DNA of 48,906 bases from JAMOBE01 sp039908285 (GTDB taxonomy: Bacteria > Pseudomonadota > Alphaproteobacteria > Rhodospirillales > Rhodospirillaceae). Below are positions 9,901-18,285 of the stretch, piece by piece. How positions within the stretch are numbered: the stretch's first letter is position 1; each line of letters begins with the position of its first letter. The notes beneath the pieces are model-generated. The model did no database searches. It was not told the DNA's origin and was given only the letters and a program-made list of their open reading frames with translations. Both the position numbers and the translations under genes were made by a program. Where the stretch lies: assembly GCA_039908285.1 (NCBI GenBank), contig JAMOBE010000020.1, positions 1-48,906 of the forward strand, read 5' to 3'.

Positions 9901-10073
9901 TGGCCCTCGCCGACGCGGCGCTGGCAGGCCTGCGGGGGCTGATCGACGCCTTCGACGACCCGGCGACGCCTTATGAGGCCCGCCCGCACCCCGGCATGGC
10001 TCCGGCGTACTCCGACTACCTCCACCTGGCGCGGGTGAAGGAGTGGGCCAATGGCGGCGATGACGGGGAGTGA
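6942..10073 (+). CDS. addB: Double-strand break repair protein AddB, with in-frame repeat insertion
   Basis: AddB is the second helicase-like/nuclease subunit of the AddAB recombination enzyme, which resects broken DNA ends. The 1043-residue frame has an inactive-helicase N-terminal half (LLPTRRACRALREAF near residue 45) and a C-terminal PD-(D/E)xK nuclease with ILDYKTGRHPS near residue 920. It matches the alphaproteobacterial AddB type. Residues about 322-364 are encoded by a copy of a GC-rich repeat element (7906-8033) whose second copy is intergenic at 37602; it is read through in frame and adds a Pro/Gly-rich segment. The partner addA, which usually follows directly, is not here: the next gene is ptsP on the other strand. 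Whether the insert is tolerated is unknown. Confidence 0.88.
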   Translation: MATRVHTIAPDLPFVDVLAAGLLDRVGEEPAALSRAIVLLPTRRACRALREAFLRRSGGRPLLLPRLLPLGALDEDEPLFAGSAAAMDLPPEMPPLRRQLLLTRLILAGRGGHAGGGTPGPEQAARLALELAGLLDQVQTERLSFDRLATLVPEDYAAHWQITLDFLKLLTEVWPTLLRAENRLDPAPRRDRLAAAQGEAWRARPPAGPVIAAGSTGSIPATADLLKVVASLPRGAVVLPGLDRDMDDESWEALDESHPQYGLKRLLGHLGVERGAVTDWPAPPTSPDHRRRAHPDRRRLIAEAMRPATTTHRWRDLPSGTSIKPSPPPSGGRGLGEGGAEIPEMVLVAPPPHPGPLPLEGEREQMIGRGPSLSPAALEGVERIDCPGPREEALAIALLMRETLEFEGRTAALITPDRALARRVVAELGRWDIVIDDSAGRPLAETPPGVFLRLTAAMVAEDFAPFALLAALKHPLAAGGLAEARFRALVRQLELRALRGPRPAPGLSGLRAALSADDSRLASWLGDLEALVAPFAALMAAPEAAPAALVKAHMEFAEALAASADLPGPARLWAGEAGLVAATFAAELHEAADVLPAMAPRHYPGLLETLMAGAAVRPDYGGHPRLAIWGPLEARMQHPDLLILGGLNEGTWPPQTLTDPWMSRPMRSQFGLPLPERRIGLSAHDFAQAFCAPRVVMTRARRVEGTPTVASRWLFRLEAVMRAAGLDEVTAGWRAASPWRDLAAVLDQPACPDPVIRPAPRPPVAARPSHLSVTEVETWMRDPYGIYARHVLRLRALQDIDADAGAADYGSRVHAALDAFARAYPGPLPDDALDQLLTFGRDAFASLLDLPAVAAFWWPRFQRIAAWVIAREHGRRAIVSSVLSEISGRLEVPRRAGGTFALSAKADRIDLLRDGTLAILDYKTGRHPSVKEVAAGYAPQLPLEAGIARAGGFPGVPARPVSALLYWRLRGGGSVAGEERSAGDDPMALADAALAGLRGLIDAFDDPATPYEARPHPGMAPAYSDYLHLARVKEWANGGDDGE
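7906..8033. repeat. REP/MITE-like element, copy A, inside addB
   Basis: This 128-base element matches the one at 37602-37727 over its whole length with a few differences in the centre. It holds one hairpin at its left end (CCCTCTCCCC... GGGGAGAGGG), the segment GGGTTGGGTGAGGGGG, a variable middle, the complementary CCCCCTCACCCC, and a near-perfect palindrome CCCTCTCCCCC-TCGA-type at its right end. Similar CCCTCTCC/GGAGAGGG repeats are known from many GC-rich bacteria. Confidence 0.85.
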
Positions 10074-10076
10074 GGG

Positions 10077-10168
10077 CGTGGGCTGGTATCCAGCGGAGGA
10101 TTTCGTTCTTGGCGTTGGCGATCTCCAGCCGCAGCTCAACCCTCAGCGCCGCCAGATCGGCCTTCAGG
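10077..10168 (-). pseudogene. Fragment of a small coiled-coil (DUF1640-like) gene
   Basis: Between the convergent ends of addB and ptsP, the minus strand reads SLKADLAALRVELRLEIANAK and then NEILRWIPA without a stop. This heptad-rich Ala/Leu/Lys/Glu pattern resembles the C-terminal half of DUF1640-type coiled-coil proteins, in which a 'KADL...EIxxAKxxxLRW' stretch leads into a membrane helix. There is no start codon or helix here, so it appears to be a leftover piece. It is in a different frame from ptsP. Assignment rests on pattern memory only. Confidence 0.4.
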
Positions 10169-12433
10169 CTAAATGACGATTCCGCGATCGATCGCGAATG
10201 ACCGCAGGCGTTCCCGCACGCTGTCGTCGGGCACGTCGAGGAGCGTGTCCAGGTACCGCCGCACCGGCGCGACGGTCATGCTGCGCACCATGGTCTTGAC
10301 CGCACCGAAGCTCTGCGCCGAGATCGATATGCTGCGAAAGCCGAGGCCGATCAGGGCCATGGCCTCCAGGGGACGGCTCACCATCTCGCCGCACACCGAG
10401 CAGGGCACGCCCGCCGCCTCGCACTGGGCGCGGATGGCGTCCATGGCCCTCAGGAAGGCTGGCGACAGGACGTCGTAGCGTTCCGCCATGCGGGCGGTGC
10501 CGCGATCGCTCGCGAAAAAGAACTGGGCCAGGTCGTTGGTGCCGATGGAAATGAAGTCCACCTGTTTCAGCAGTGCCGGCAACTGGAAGATGAGGGCTGG
10601 AACCTCCAGCATGGCGCCGACGCGGATGGACCGGGGCAGAGCCTGGCCGTCGGCGAGGGCCTGGGCGATTTCCACGTCCAGCAGGGTGCGAGCGGCGACG
10701 AACTCGGTCACCGTCGCCACCATCGGGAACATGACCGACAGCGCCTCGCCCTCAGCCGCCCGCAGCAGGGCACGGAGCTGGTGGCGCAACAGCAGGGGCC
10801 GGTCCAGGGTGATGCGGATCGACCGCCAGCCCATGGCCGGATTGGCCTCGTCGACGCCGCTCCAGTAGGGAAGAATCTTGTCGCCGCCGACGTCCAGGGT
10901 GCGGAACAGCACGGGCCGTCCCCCGGCCTGGGCGAGAATCCGGCGGTAGAGCGTGGTCTGCACCTCGACGTCCGGCAGATCGGAGCGGGCCATGAACGGC
11001 ACTTCGGTGCGATAGAGCCCGACGCCGTCGGCCCCCACCTCCTCCAGGTGCGACATGTCCATCAGCAGGCCGGCGTTGAGGGCAAGGTGGATCCGCACGC
11101 CATCCCGGGTCTCGGCCGGCAGGTCGCGGAGTGCCGCGTATCCCGCCTGCCGCTTCTGGCGGGCCCGGAGGCTCTCGGTGAAGGCCTCGACGATGTCTTC
11201 GCCCGGGCGGATGAAAACCTGGCCGAACTCGCCGTCGACGATGATGGGATCGTGGGGCTCGATCTTCGCCAGCACGTCCTTGACCCGGGCCACCACCGGG
11301 ATGTCGAGGGCGCGGGCGATGATGGCGACGTGCATCATCGTCGAGCCCTCCTCCATCACCAGGCCGCGCAGCTTGCGCCGGTCATAGTCGAGAAGCTCGG
11401 CCGGCCCCATGGAGCGGGCCACCAGCACCGCGTCGTCGGGCAGGTCGCCGCGGGCCGCGGTGAAGCGGGTTCCGGTCAGGTGCTGCAACAGGCGATTGGC
11501 CAGGTCCTCAAGGTCGTGCAGGCGATCGCGGATATAGGGATCGCTGACCTGGGCCATGCGCAGGCGGGTGTCGTCGTGGGCCTTCTGCACCGCCGCCTCG
11601 GCGGTCAGGCCGGAGCGGATGGCCTCGGAAATGCGCGCGATCCAGCCGCGGTCCTCGGCGAACATGCGATAGGCCTCGAGCACGTCCCGATACTCTTCGC
11701 CGAGGGATTCGGGCGAGGACAGCATGTCGTCCAGGTCGTCGTGGACCGAGGTGATGGCCACCCGCAGCCGCTCCAGCTCCACGTCCGGATCCTCGGCCAC
11801 CAGCTTGGACACGGAAATCCGGGGCAGATGCAGGACGGCGACGCCGATTCCCACCCCGGGACCGAGACGCGTGCCCTCAAGGCGCAACGGCAGGAGGGCG
11901 TTGCCCTCGGTGACCAGCAGTTCCCCGCGGCGGATCAGCTCGCCCGAGCTCAGAAGCTCGGCCAGCACCATGGCCACCGTTTCGAGGGTCTCCGTCTCCT
12001 CCTCGGTATAGGTGCGCTCGTCGCGGTTCTGCACCACGAGGACGCCGACGACCCGCCCGCCGCGGATGATCGGCACGCCCATCAGCGAGCGATAGACCTC
12101 CTCGCCCGTCTCCGGTCGGTAAACGAAACTGGGGTGGGCCCAGGCGTCGGCCAGCGCCAGCGGCCGGGCGTGGGCGGCGATGTCGCCCACCAGGCCCTCG
12201 CCGACCCGCAGCAGAGTCTTGTGCACCGCGGCCCGGTTCAGGCCTTCGGTGGCGAACAGCTCCAGCACCTCGCCGGCGCGCATGGCATAGCAGGAACAGA
12301 CCTGGGCCTTGAGGTCGGCGGCGATCAGGGTGACGACCCGGGAGAGTCGCTCCTCCGCCGAGCCGGAGCCGGCCATCACGTCGCGTAGCCGTCCGAGCAG
12401 CCGACGCGATACCGTGATCGGGGTTGCCGCCAT
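10169..12433 (-). CDS. ptsP: Nitrogen-type phosphotransferase enzyme I (EI-Ntr)
   Basis: PtsP autophosphorylates from phosphoenolpyruvate and passes phosphate to NPr in the regulatory PTS-Ntr branch, which couples nitrogen status to metabolism. The 754-residue protein has an N-terminal GAF domain (about 15-165) that distinguishes EI-Ntr from sugar EI, then the swivelling phosphohistidine domain (STMMHVAIIARALDIPVV, His near residue 367) and the PEP-binding barrel with GLYRTEVPFM, MFPMV, IGTNDLAQF and CSVCGEM. Residues before the active His (STMM) differ from the usual T-S/A. The start ATG at 12433 overlaps the upstream gene's TGA by one base (TGATG), which suggests translational coupling. Confidence 0.93.
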   Translation of the reverse strand: MAATPITVSRRLLGRLRDVMAGSGSAEERLSRVVTLIAADLKAQVCSCYAMRAGEVLELFATEGLNRAAVHKTLLRVGEGLVGDIAAHARPLALADAWAHPSFVYRPETGEEVYRSLMGVPIIRGGRVVGVLVVQNRDERTYTEEETETLETVAMVLAELLSSGELIRRGELLVTEGNALLPLRLEGTRLGPGVGIGVAVLHLPRISVSKLVAEDPDVELERLRVAITSVHDDLDDMLSSPESLGEEYRDVLEAYRMFAEDRGWIARISEAIRSGLTAEAAVQKAHDDTRLRMAQVSDPYIRDRLHDLEDLANRLLQHLTGTRFTAARGDLPDDAVLVARSMGPAELLDYDRRKLRGLVMEEGSTMMHVAIIARALDIPVVARVKDVLAKIEPHDPIIVDGEFGQVFIRPGEDIVEAFTESLRARQKRQAGYAALRDLPAETRDGVRIHLALNAGLLMDMSHLEEVGADGVGLYRTEVPFMARSDLPDVEVQTTLYRRILAQAGGRPVLFRTLDVGGDKILPYWSGVDEANPAMGWRSIRITLDRPLLLRHQLRALLRAAEGEALSVMFPMVATVTEFVAARTLLDVEIAQALADGQALPRSIRVGAMLEVPALIFQLPALLKQVDFISIGTNDLAQFFFASDRGTARMAERYDVLSPAFLRAMDAIRAQCEAAGVPCSVCGEMVSRPLEAMALIGLGFRSISISAQSFGAVKTMVRSMTVAPVRRYLDTLLDVPDDSVRERLRSFAIDRGIVI

Positions 12434-13482
12434 CAGGCAGCGACCCCGGCGTGGGCACCCTCCCGCGCCGCGATGGCCGAGACCGCCTGCTCCACCAGTT
12501 CGGCGATGATCTCCCGGGTGGGCTGTTCGCGGGTCACCATGCCGACGCTCTGCCCGGCCATCAGCGAGCCAAGCTCCACGTCGCCGTCGATGACGGCACG
12601 GCGCAGGGCGCCAGCCCAGAAGTGCTCGATCTCGAGCTGCGCCTCCTTCTGGTTCAGCTCCCCGGCCCGGAAGCGCCCGATCACCTGGCGCTGGGTCTCC
12701 ATGAACAGCTCGGTACCCCGGTTGGCCAGGGCGCGCACGGGAATCACCGGAAACTGGGGGTCCACCTGCTGCGACACCACCGCGTCGCGGGCCTGGGCGC
12801 GGATGAAGGCGGCCTTGAAGTCGCGGTGGGCGATGGACTCGGTCGCGCACACGAACCGCGTCCCGAGCTGGCAGCCGGCCGCGCCCATTTCCAGATAGGC
12901 CAGCATCGCCTCGCCGCGGCCGATGCCGCCGGCGACGAACACCGGCACCGCGTCCACCTCGGGCAGGATCTCCTGGGCCAGGACGCTGGTGGAGACCGGG
13001 CCGATGTGGCCGCCGGCCTCGTTGCCCTCGATGACCAGGGCGTCGGCGCCCGAGCGGATCAGCTTGCGCGCCAGCACCACCGCCGGCGAGAAGCAGATCA
13101 CCTTGGCCCCGGTGTCCTTGGCCCGGCGGATCGACCCCGACGACGGCAGGCCACCGGCCAGCACCACGTGGGACACCTTGAACGCGCCGCAGACGTCGAT
13201 CAGGGCGTCGAGCTGAGGGTGCATGGTGATGAGGTTGACGCCGAAGGGCATGGTGGTCATGGCCTGGGTGGCCCGGATCTCCTCCCCAAGCTGAGCGGGC
13301 CCCATGGAGCCGCAGGCCAGCACGCCGAAGCCGCCGGCGTTGGAAATGGCCGAAACCAGGGAGCGCTCGGACAGCCACGACATGGCCCCGCCCATGATGG
13401 CGTAACGCACGCCCAAAAACGCACACCCCCGCCGCCACAGGTGGGCCAGCCGGGCGTGGGCGGGGTCGGCGGGGTCGGTCAT
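12433..13482 (-). CDS. NPD/nitronate monooxygenase-family flavoprotein
   Basis: This 349-residue FMN-binding TIM-barrel protein belongs to the 2-nitropropane dioxygenase/FabK-like family. Motifs include GGAMSWLSE, NAGGFGVLACGS, GVNLIT, EGNEAGGHIG (the family's conserved glycine/histidine region) and VFVAGGIGRGE with GAAGCQLGTRF in the phosphate-binding part. Members either oxidise nitronates or reduce enoyl-ACP; sequence alone does not separate these, and its place between lysC and ptsP gives no clear hint. The ATG at 13482 has GGAG 7 bases upstream and lies 16 bases after the lysC stop; an in-frame ATG at 13515 would overlap lysC. Confidence 0.83.
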   Translation of the reverse strand: MTDPADPAHARLAHLWRRGCAFLGVRYAIMGGAMSWLSERSLVSAISNAGGFGVLACGSMGPAQLGEEIRATQAMTTMPFGVNLITMHPQLDALIDVCGAFKVSHVVLAGGLPSSGSIRRAKDTGAKVICFSPAVVLARKLIRSGADALVIEGNEAGGHIGPVSTSVLAQEILPEVDAVPVFVAGGIGRGEAMLAYLEMGAAGCQLGTRFVCATESIAHRDFKAAFIRAQARDAVVSQQVDPQFPVIPVRALANRGTELFMETQRQVIGRFRAGELNQKEAQLEIEHFWAGALRRAVIDGDVELGSLMAGQSVGMVTREQPTREIIAELVEQAVSAIAAREGAHAGVAA

Positions 13483-13498
13483 GGGGAGGCTCCGGTCA

Positions 13499-14716
<1,218 letters not shown>

Positions 14717-14755
14717 GGGGAACCCTCTCGAGACCCGTTACCCAGGACGCACGAT

Positions 14756-14803
14756 GACCTGGAAGCTGAATGACCTGGAGCCTGAAAGACCTGAATGTGG
14801 GAA
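14756..14803. repeat. Three 16-base tandem repeats in the lysC leader
   Basis: Three successive 16-base units begin GACCTG (at 14756, 14772 and 14788); the first two differ at only a few positions and the third diverges after six bases. They lie between the lysC start and the promoter-like sequence at 14838-14866, so they would be transcribed in the lysC leader. Confidence 0.6.
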
Positions 14804-14837
14804 GACCGGTCACAGCCCGGTTGCCGCCCGCACGCGG

Positions 14838-14866
14838 CGTATACATACTCCATGGCCGCCGTGCAA
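14838..14866 (-). promoter_or_regulatory. Candidate sigma-70-type promoter for lysC
   Basis: On the minus strand TTGCAC is followed after 17 bases by TATACG. It would start transcription about 115 bases upstream of lysC, with the 16-base repeats in the leader. The same segment must also serve ubiG on the other strand. Weak consensus, so only a candidate. Confidence 0.4.
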
Positions 14867-14896
14867 GAGGATTGAGGATAAACGGGAGTTGACATC

Positions 14897-15712
14897 ATGA
14901 CCGCCGCCACCGCATCGCCGTCCGCGCCCCATTCGCCCGCCGGGGCCGGCTCCACCGTTTCCCCCGGCGAAATGGCCAAGTTCCGGGCGATGGCCGAGAC
15001 GTGGTGGGACCCGGACGGCCAGTTCAAGCCGCTGCACCGGTTCAATCCGGTGCGCATCGCCTACATCCGCGACCGTCTCGCCGCCCACTTCGGCCGCGAC
15101 GCCGGGTCGCCGCAGCCCTTTGCCGGGCTCCGGCTGCTGGACGTCGGCTGCGGCGGCGGGCTGCTGGCCGAGCCCATGAGCCGGCTTGGATTCGCCGTCA
15201 CCGGAGTCGACGCCCTGGAGCGCAACATCCAGGTGGCCCGCCTGCATGCCGAGGCGTCGGGGCTCGCCATCGACTATCGCCAGGCCACCGCCGAGGACCT
15301 GGCCGCCCGCGGCGAGGCCTTCGACGTCGTCCTCAACATGGAGGTGGTGGAGCACGTCGCCGATCGCGACCTGTTCATGGCCACCACCGCCGCCCTGGTG
15401 CGGCCGGGGGGAACCCCGGGAGGAGCCCCAGGGGGGGCCATGATCGCCGCCACCCTGAACCGCACCGTCAAGTCCCTCCTGCTGGCCAAGGTGGGGGCGG
15501 AGTACGTGCTGCGCTGGCTGCCCGCCGGGACCCACGACTGGCGCCGCTTCGTCAAGCCGTCCGAACTCGCGATCGGCCTGCGCCAGGGCGGCATGACCGT
15601 GCGCGACATCACCGGCATGACCTACCACCCCATCGCCGGCCAGTGGCAGGCCAGCCGCGATATCGACGTCAACTACATGGTCTTCGCCACCAGATCGGCG
15701 GTGGGCGGCTGA
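14897..15712 (+). CDS. ubiG: Ubiquinone biosynthesis O-methyltransferase UbiG
   Basis: UbiG performs both O-methylations of the ubiquinone ring using S-adenosylmethionine. The 271-residue protein has the family opening EMAKFRAMAETWWDPDGQFKP, the SAM motif LLDVGCGGGLLAEPM (about residue 80), NMEVVEHV, and the C-terminal GTHDWRRFVKPSEL and DVNYMVFA. A small Gly/Pro-rich insertion (GGTPGGAPGG near residue 170) replaces the usual short PGG turn and is encoded by a local GC-rich duplication. GGGAG lies about 9 bases before the ATG. The divergent pairing with lysC is common in alphaproteobacteria. Confidence 0.95.
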   Translation: MTAATASPSAPHSPAGAGSTVSPGEMAKFRAMAETWWDPDGQFKPLHRFNPVRIAYIRDRLAAHFGRDAGSPQPFAGLRLLDVGCGGGLLAEPMSRLGFAVTGVDALERNIQVARLHAEASGLAIDYRQATAEDLAARGEAFDVVLNMEVVEHVADRDLFMATTAALVRPGGTPGGAPGGAMIAATLNRTVKSLLLAKVGAEYVLRWLPAGTHDWRRFVKPSELAIGLRQGGMTVRDITGMTYHPIAGQWQASRDIDVNYMVFATRSAVGG

Positions 15713-15787
15713 CGCGAGACCAAAGACCGACCTTGCGCGAGCCGCCGCGCTTCGATATATCAGCGGTTCGTTATGTGGAGCATCGTC

Positions 15788-16015
15788 ATGAAACAGGGAA
15801 TACATCCGGATTATCACGACGTCACCATCGTGATGACCGACGGGACGGAGTTCACGACCCGCACCACCTGGGGTAAGGCCGGCGACACCATGCGGCTCGA
15901 CATCGACCCCAAATCCCATCCGGCGTGGACCGGCGTCCACCGTCTGATGGACACCGGCGGCCAGCTCGCCAAGTTCAACAAGCGCTTCGCCGGGTTCGGC
16001 CTGAAAAAGGGCTGA
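15788..16015 (+). CDS. rpmE: 50S ribosomal protein L31
   Basis: This 75-residue protein starts MKQGIHPDYHDV and contains DPKSHPAWTG and KFNKRFAGFGLKKG, typical of alphaproteobacterial L31. It lacks the CxxC zinc-ribbon cysteines, so it is the zinc-independent type. The start at 15788 is chosen over the frame's upstream ATG at 15773 because GGAG precedes it and the protein then opens with the family sequence. Confidence 0.95.
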   Translation: MKQGIHPDYHDVTIVMTDGTEFTTRTTWGKAGDTMRLDIDPKSHPAWTGVHRLMDTGGQLAKFNKRFAGFGLKKG

Positions 16016-16032
16016 CCGGAAGGGACGCCAGC

Positions 16033-16085
16033 GTGTGCCTGGGCACACACCCCTCGACCGGGTGAGTCTCCGACTCGCACGGTCG
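16033..16085 (+). other. Two hairpins downstream of rpmE
   Basis: GTGTGCC-TG-GGCACAC (16033-16048) is a tight 7-base stem with a 2-base loop. Just after it CGACCG...GAGTC-TCC-GACTC...CGGTCG (16055-16085) forms a two-tier stem. There is no T run, so it is not a standard intrinsic terminator. It may end or protect the rpmE transcript, or lie in the leader of the cyclase gene. Confidence 0.45.
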
Positions 16086-16180
16086 ATGCGGATGGGCTTT
16101 GCGTTGGCCGGAGGGATTGTTTGGACTTGGCTCGGCCGTGATGGTGTAATGCTCGCACCTGCGGTGAAATAGCGACGTTC

Positions 16181-18019
16181 ATGGCCCGCGAACCGGCGAC
16201 CATAACTTATGAGTTTTACCTTCTCGAGAAGCGGGGCTGGGAGCTTCAGGCCCGCTTTCCCGAGAACGAGCGCTATCTGGCGCTGAAGCACGCCAAGGAG
16301 GCGGAGGAAGAGGGGCGGGCGGCCAAGATCATCCGCGACGTCTACTACCCACGCCGCAACGAGAGCGACGAAATCGTCGCCTATCTCAGCCGCAACCTCA
16401 AGGAAGCCCAGGCCGCTCTCGACCGCGAGTCGCGCAGGCCCGGCGGCGCCAACAGCTTCGATGCCTTCGTATCGAATTTTCCGAGGCCTGGGGCCAGCGG
16501 CGGCGACAGCGACGCCGGGGCGCAGGTCAAGGCGGCGCAGCAGTCCGACGGCCAGATCATGCTGCGCATGATGATCATCGGCGTCACCAGTCTGGTGGTG
16601 GCGGGACTGGCGACCGGCATCGCCTCGGTGTTTCTCGGCCAACTGTCCAGCGCCGGCATCGGTTTCTCGTCGTCGAAATATGCGGTGACCCTGTTCACGG
16701 TGTTCGTCGGCACCTTTCTCCTCAGCGTGGTGCCGCTGACGCTCATGTACGTTCCCGTCGGGCAGCCGCAACCGAGTCGCAAGCCCACCTCGGCTCGTGG
16801 AGAAGACAAGCCGGTCGCGGCGGCCACCAAACCCGAGCCGCCACCTCCACTCCCACCGCCGCCACCGGAACCGCCGCCGCCACCGCCCGAAGAGACGGAG
16901 CCACTGCCGGAGCCGCCGCCCATCGACGAACCGCCCGCCGAAACGCCCGCCGAGAAAAAGCCGGACACCAAGCTGTCGGAGGACGATGCCAAGAAGGCCG
17001 CCGCCGCCGAGGCCGCCGCCGTGGAAAAGCAGCGGGCGGTGATGATGCGCTTCGTCGGCGGAGCGGTGGCGGTGCTGAAGGGATCGCGGCCGCAGCTCGA
17101 TCCCTACAACAAGTTCGGAGTCCACCTCATCATCGCCGGGGCCAGCGAGGTATTGGGGGAGAAATGGAACTCCACCCCCGAACAGCATCAGAAGCTCACC
17201 CGCGAGACCCTGGAGGTGCTGGGCACCAAGCCCAACCTGGCGCAGAGCTTCTGCGACAAGCTGGAGGAGTACCTCCAGAGCCCGCGCTACATGGACATGG
17301 TCCAGGCCGGCCGCGACGCCATGGACCGGGTGATGAACGAGGAGCCCAACCCCTACGCCGACCTCGGGCGGGTGATGAAGGCGTGGAACGCCCCGGCGCC
17401 GAAGAACAGTTCCCAGAGCATCATCACCGTCATGTTCACCGACATGGTGGGCTCGACCAACCTGACCCAGGACCGTGGCGACGACCGCGCCCAGATTCTG
17501 GTGCGCACCCACAACGCCATCGTCCGCAGCGCCCTCAACGAGTTCGGCGGCCGCGAGGTCAAGCATACCGGGGACGGCATCATGGCCTCGTTCACCTCCA
17601 CCTCCAACGCGGTGGAGGCCACCATCGCCATCCAGCAGGCGGTGGCCGCCCAGTCGAGGGATCTCGGCCTGAAGCTGCGCATCGGCCTCAATGCCGGCGA
17701 GCCCATCCAGGAGGAGAACGACCTGTTCGGCACCACCGTCCAGCTGGCGGCGCGCATCTGCGCCAAGGCCGACAAGGACCAGATCATGGTCTCCAACGTG
17801 GTGCGGGAGCTGTCGGCGGGCAAGCCCTTCCGCTTCGTCCCCCGCGGCACCTTCGAACTGAAAGGCGTCCGGGACCCGCAGCCCCTCTACGAGGTTCTCT
17901 GGAGCGTCGAGGCGCCGCAGCTGTCAGCCCCCACCCCTGCTCCCACTCCCACTCCCGCCCCGCCCCCGCGCAAGCCTCCGGCTCCCATCGATGCGGTCCC
18001 TTCCGTTCGCAAGTCATAG
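16181..18019 (+). CDS. Membrane class III adenylate/guanylate cyclase
   Basis: The 612-residue protein makes a cyclic nucleotide. Its layout is an unrecognised N-terminal region (1-90, with YEFYLLEKRGWELQARF and charged helices), two membrane helices (about 127-150 and 165-188), a long Pro/Glu/Lys/Ala-rich linker (about 195-285), a helical region, and the catalytic domain from about residue 410. The metal-binding Asp residues are in VMFTDMVGST and KHTGDGIMASF; the Lys before TGDG favours ATP. In DLFGTTVQLAARI the Arg is present, but the Asn usual two residues after the Val pair is Gln. A second Pro-rich tail closes the protein. It precedes phaB by 266 bases, so the two may be separate units. 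Confidence 0.85.
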   Translation: MAREPATITYEFYLLEKRGWELQARFPENERYLALKHAKEAEEEGRAAKIIRDVYYPRRNESDEIVAYLSRNLKEAQAALDRESRRPGGANSFDAFVSNFPRPGASGGDSDAGAQVKAAQQSDGQIMLRMMIIGVTSLVVAGLATGIASVFLGQLSSAGIGFSSSKYAVTLFTVFVGTFLLSVVPLTLMYVPVGQPQPSRKPTSARGEDKPVAAATKPEPPPPLPPPPPEPPPPPPEETEPLPEPPPIDEPPAETPAEKKPDTKLSEDDAKKAAAAEAAAVEKQRAVMMRFVGGAVAVLKGSRPQLDPYNKFGVHLIIAGASEVLGEKWNSTPEQHQKLTRETLEVLGTKPNLAQSFCDKLEEYLQSPRYMDMVQAGRDAMDRVMNEEPNPYADLGRVMKAWNAPAPKNSSQSIITVMFTDMVGSTNLTQDRGDDRAQILVRTHNAIVRSALNEFGGREVKHTGDGIMASFTSTSNAVEATIAIQQAVAAQSRDLGLKLRIGLNAGEPIQEENDLFGTTVQLAARICAKADKDQIMVSNVVRELSAGKPFRFVPRGTFELKGVRDPQPLYEVLWSVEAPQLSAPTPAPTPTPAPPPRKPPAPIDAVPSVRKS

Positions 18020-18285
18020 GTCGACGCGGAGTCGCCCACCGTCCCCCGTCCGGCGTGCGAGCGGAGGCGGCGCGAGAGGCTGATGGTCGGGGGGCGAAAC
18101 GACGGAATTCCCGGAAAACGCACGCGTTTGCGGCAAAATGTCGATTTTCGTGACGCGGTGGCTCGCAATCGGCTTTGAGGGTGTGCTATCACACGCACCC
18201 GGTGCCACCCGGTCTCCCCATGAATGGCGGGGGCCGGCGGCGATGGGCACCGGGGACATGGATCACAGGAACGGAGGAATTGTTA

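Noticed and set aside
7896..10139. 747-codon minus-strand open frame opposite addB
   Set aside because: Same His/Gly/Gln-rich shadow composition; addB on the plus strand has family motifs throughout.
16800..16990. Polyproline stretch as a possible repeat-associated insertion or CRISPR-like array
   Set aside because: It is an irregular run of CCG/CCA/GAG codons forming a linker, without repeat-spacer structure. No CRISPR array was seen anywhere in the window.
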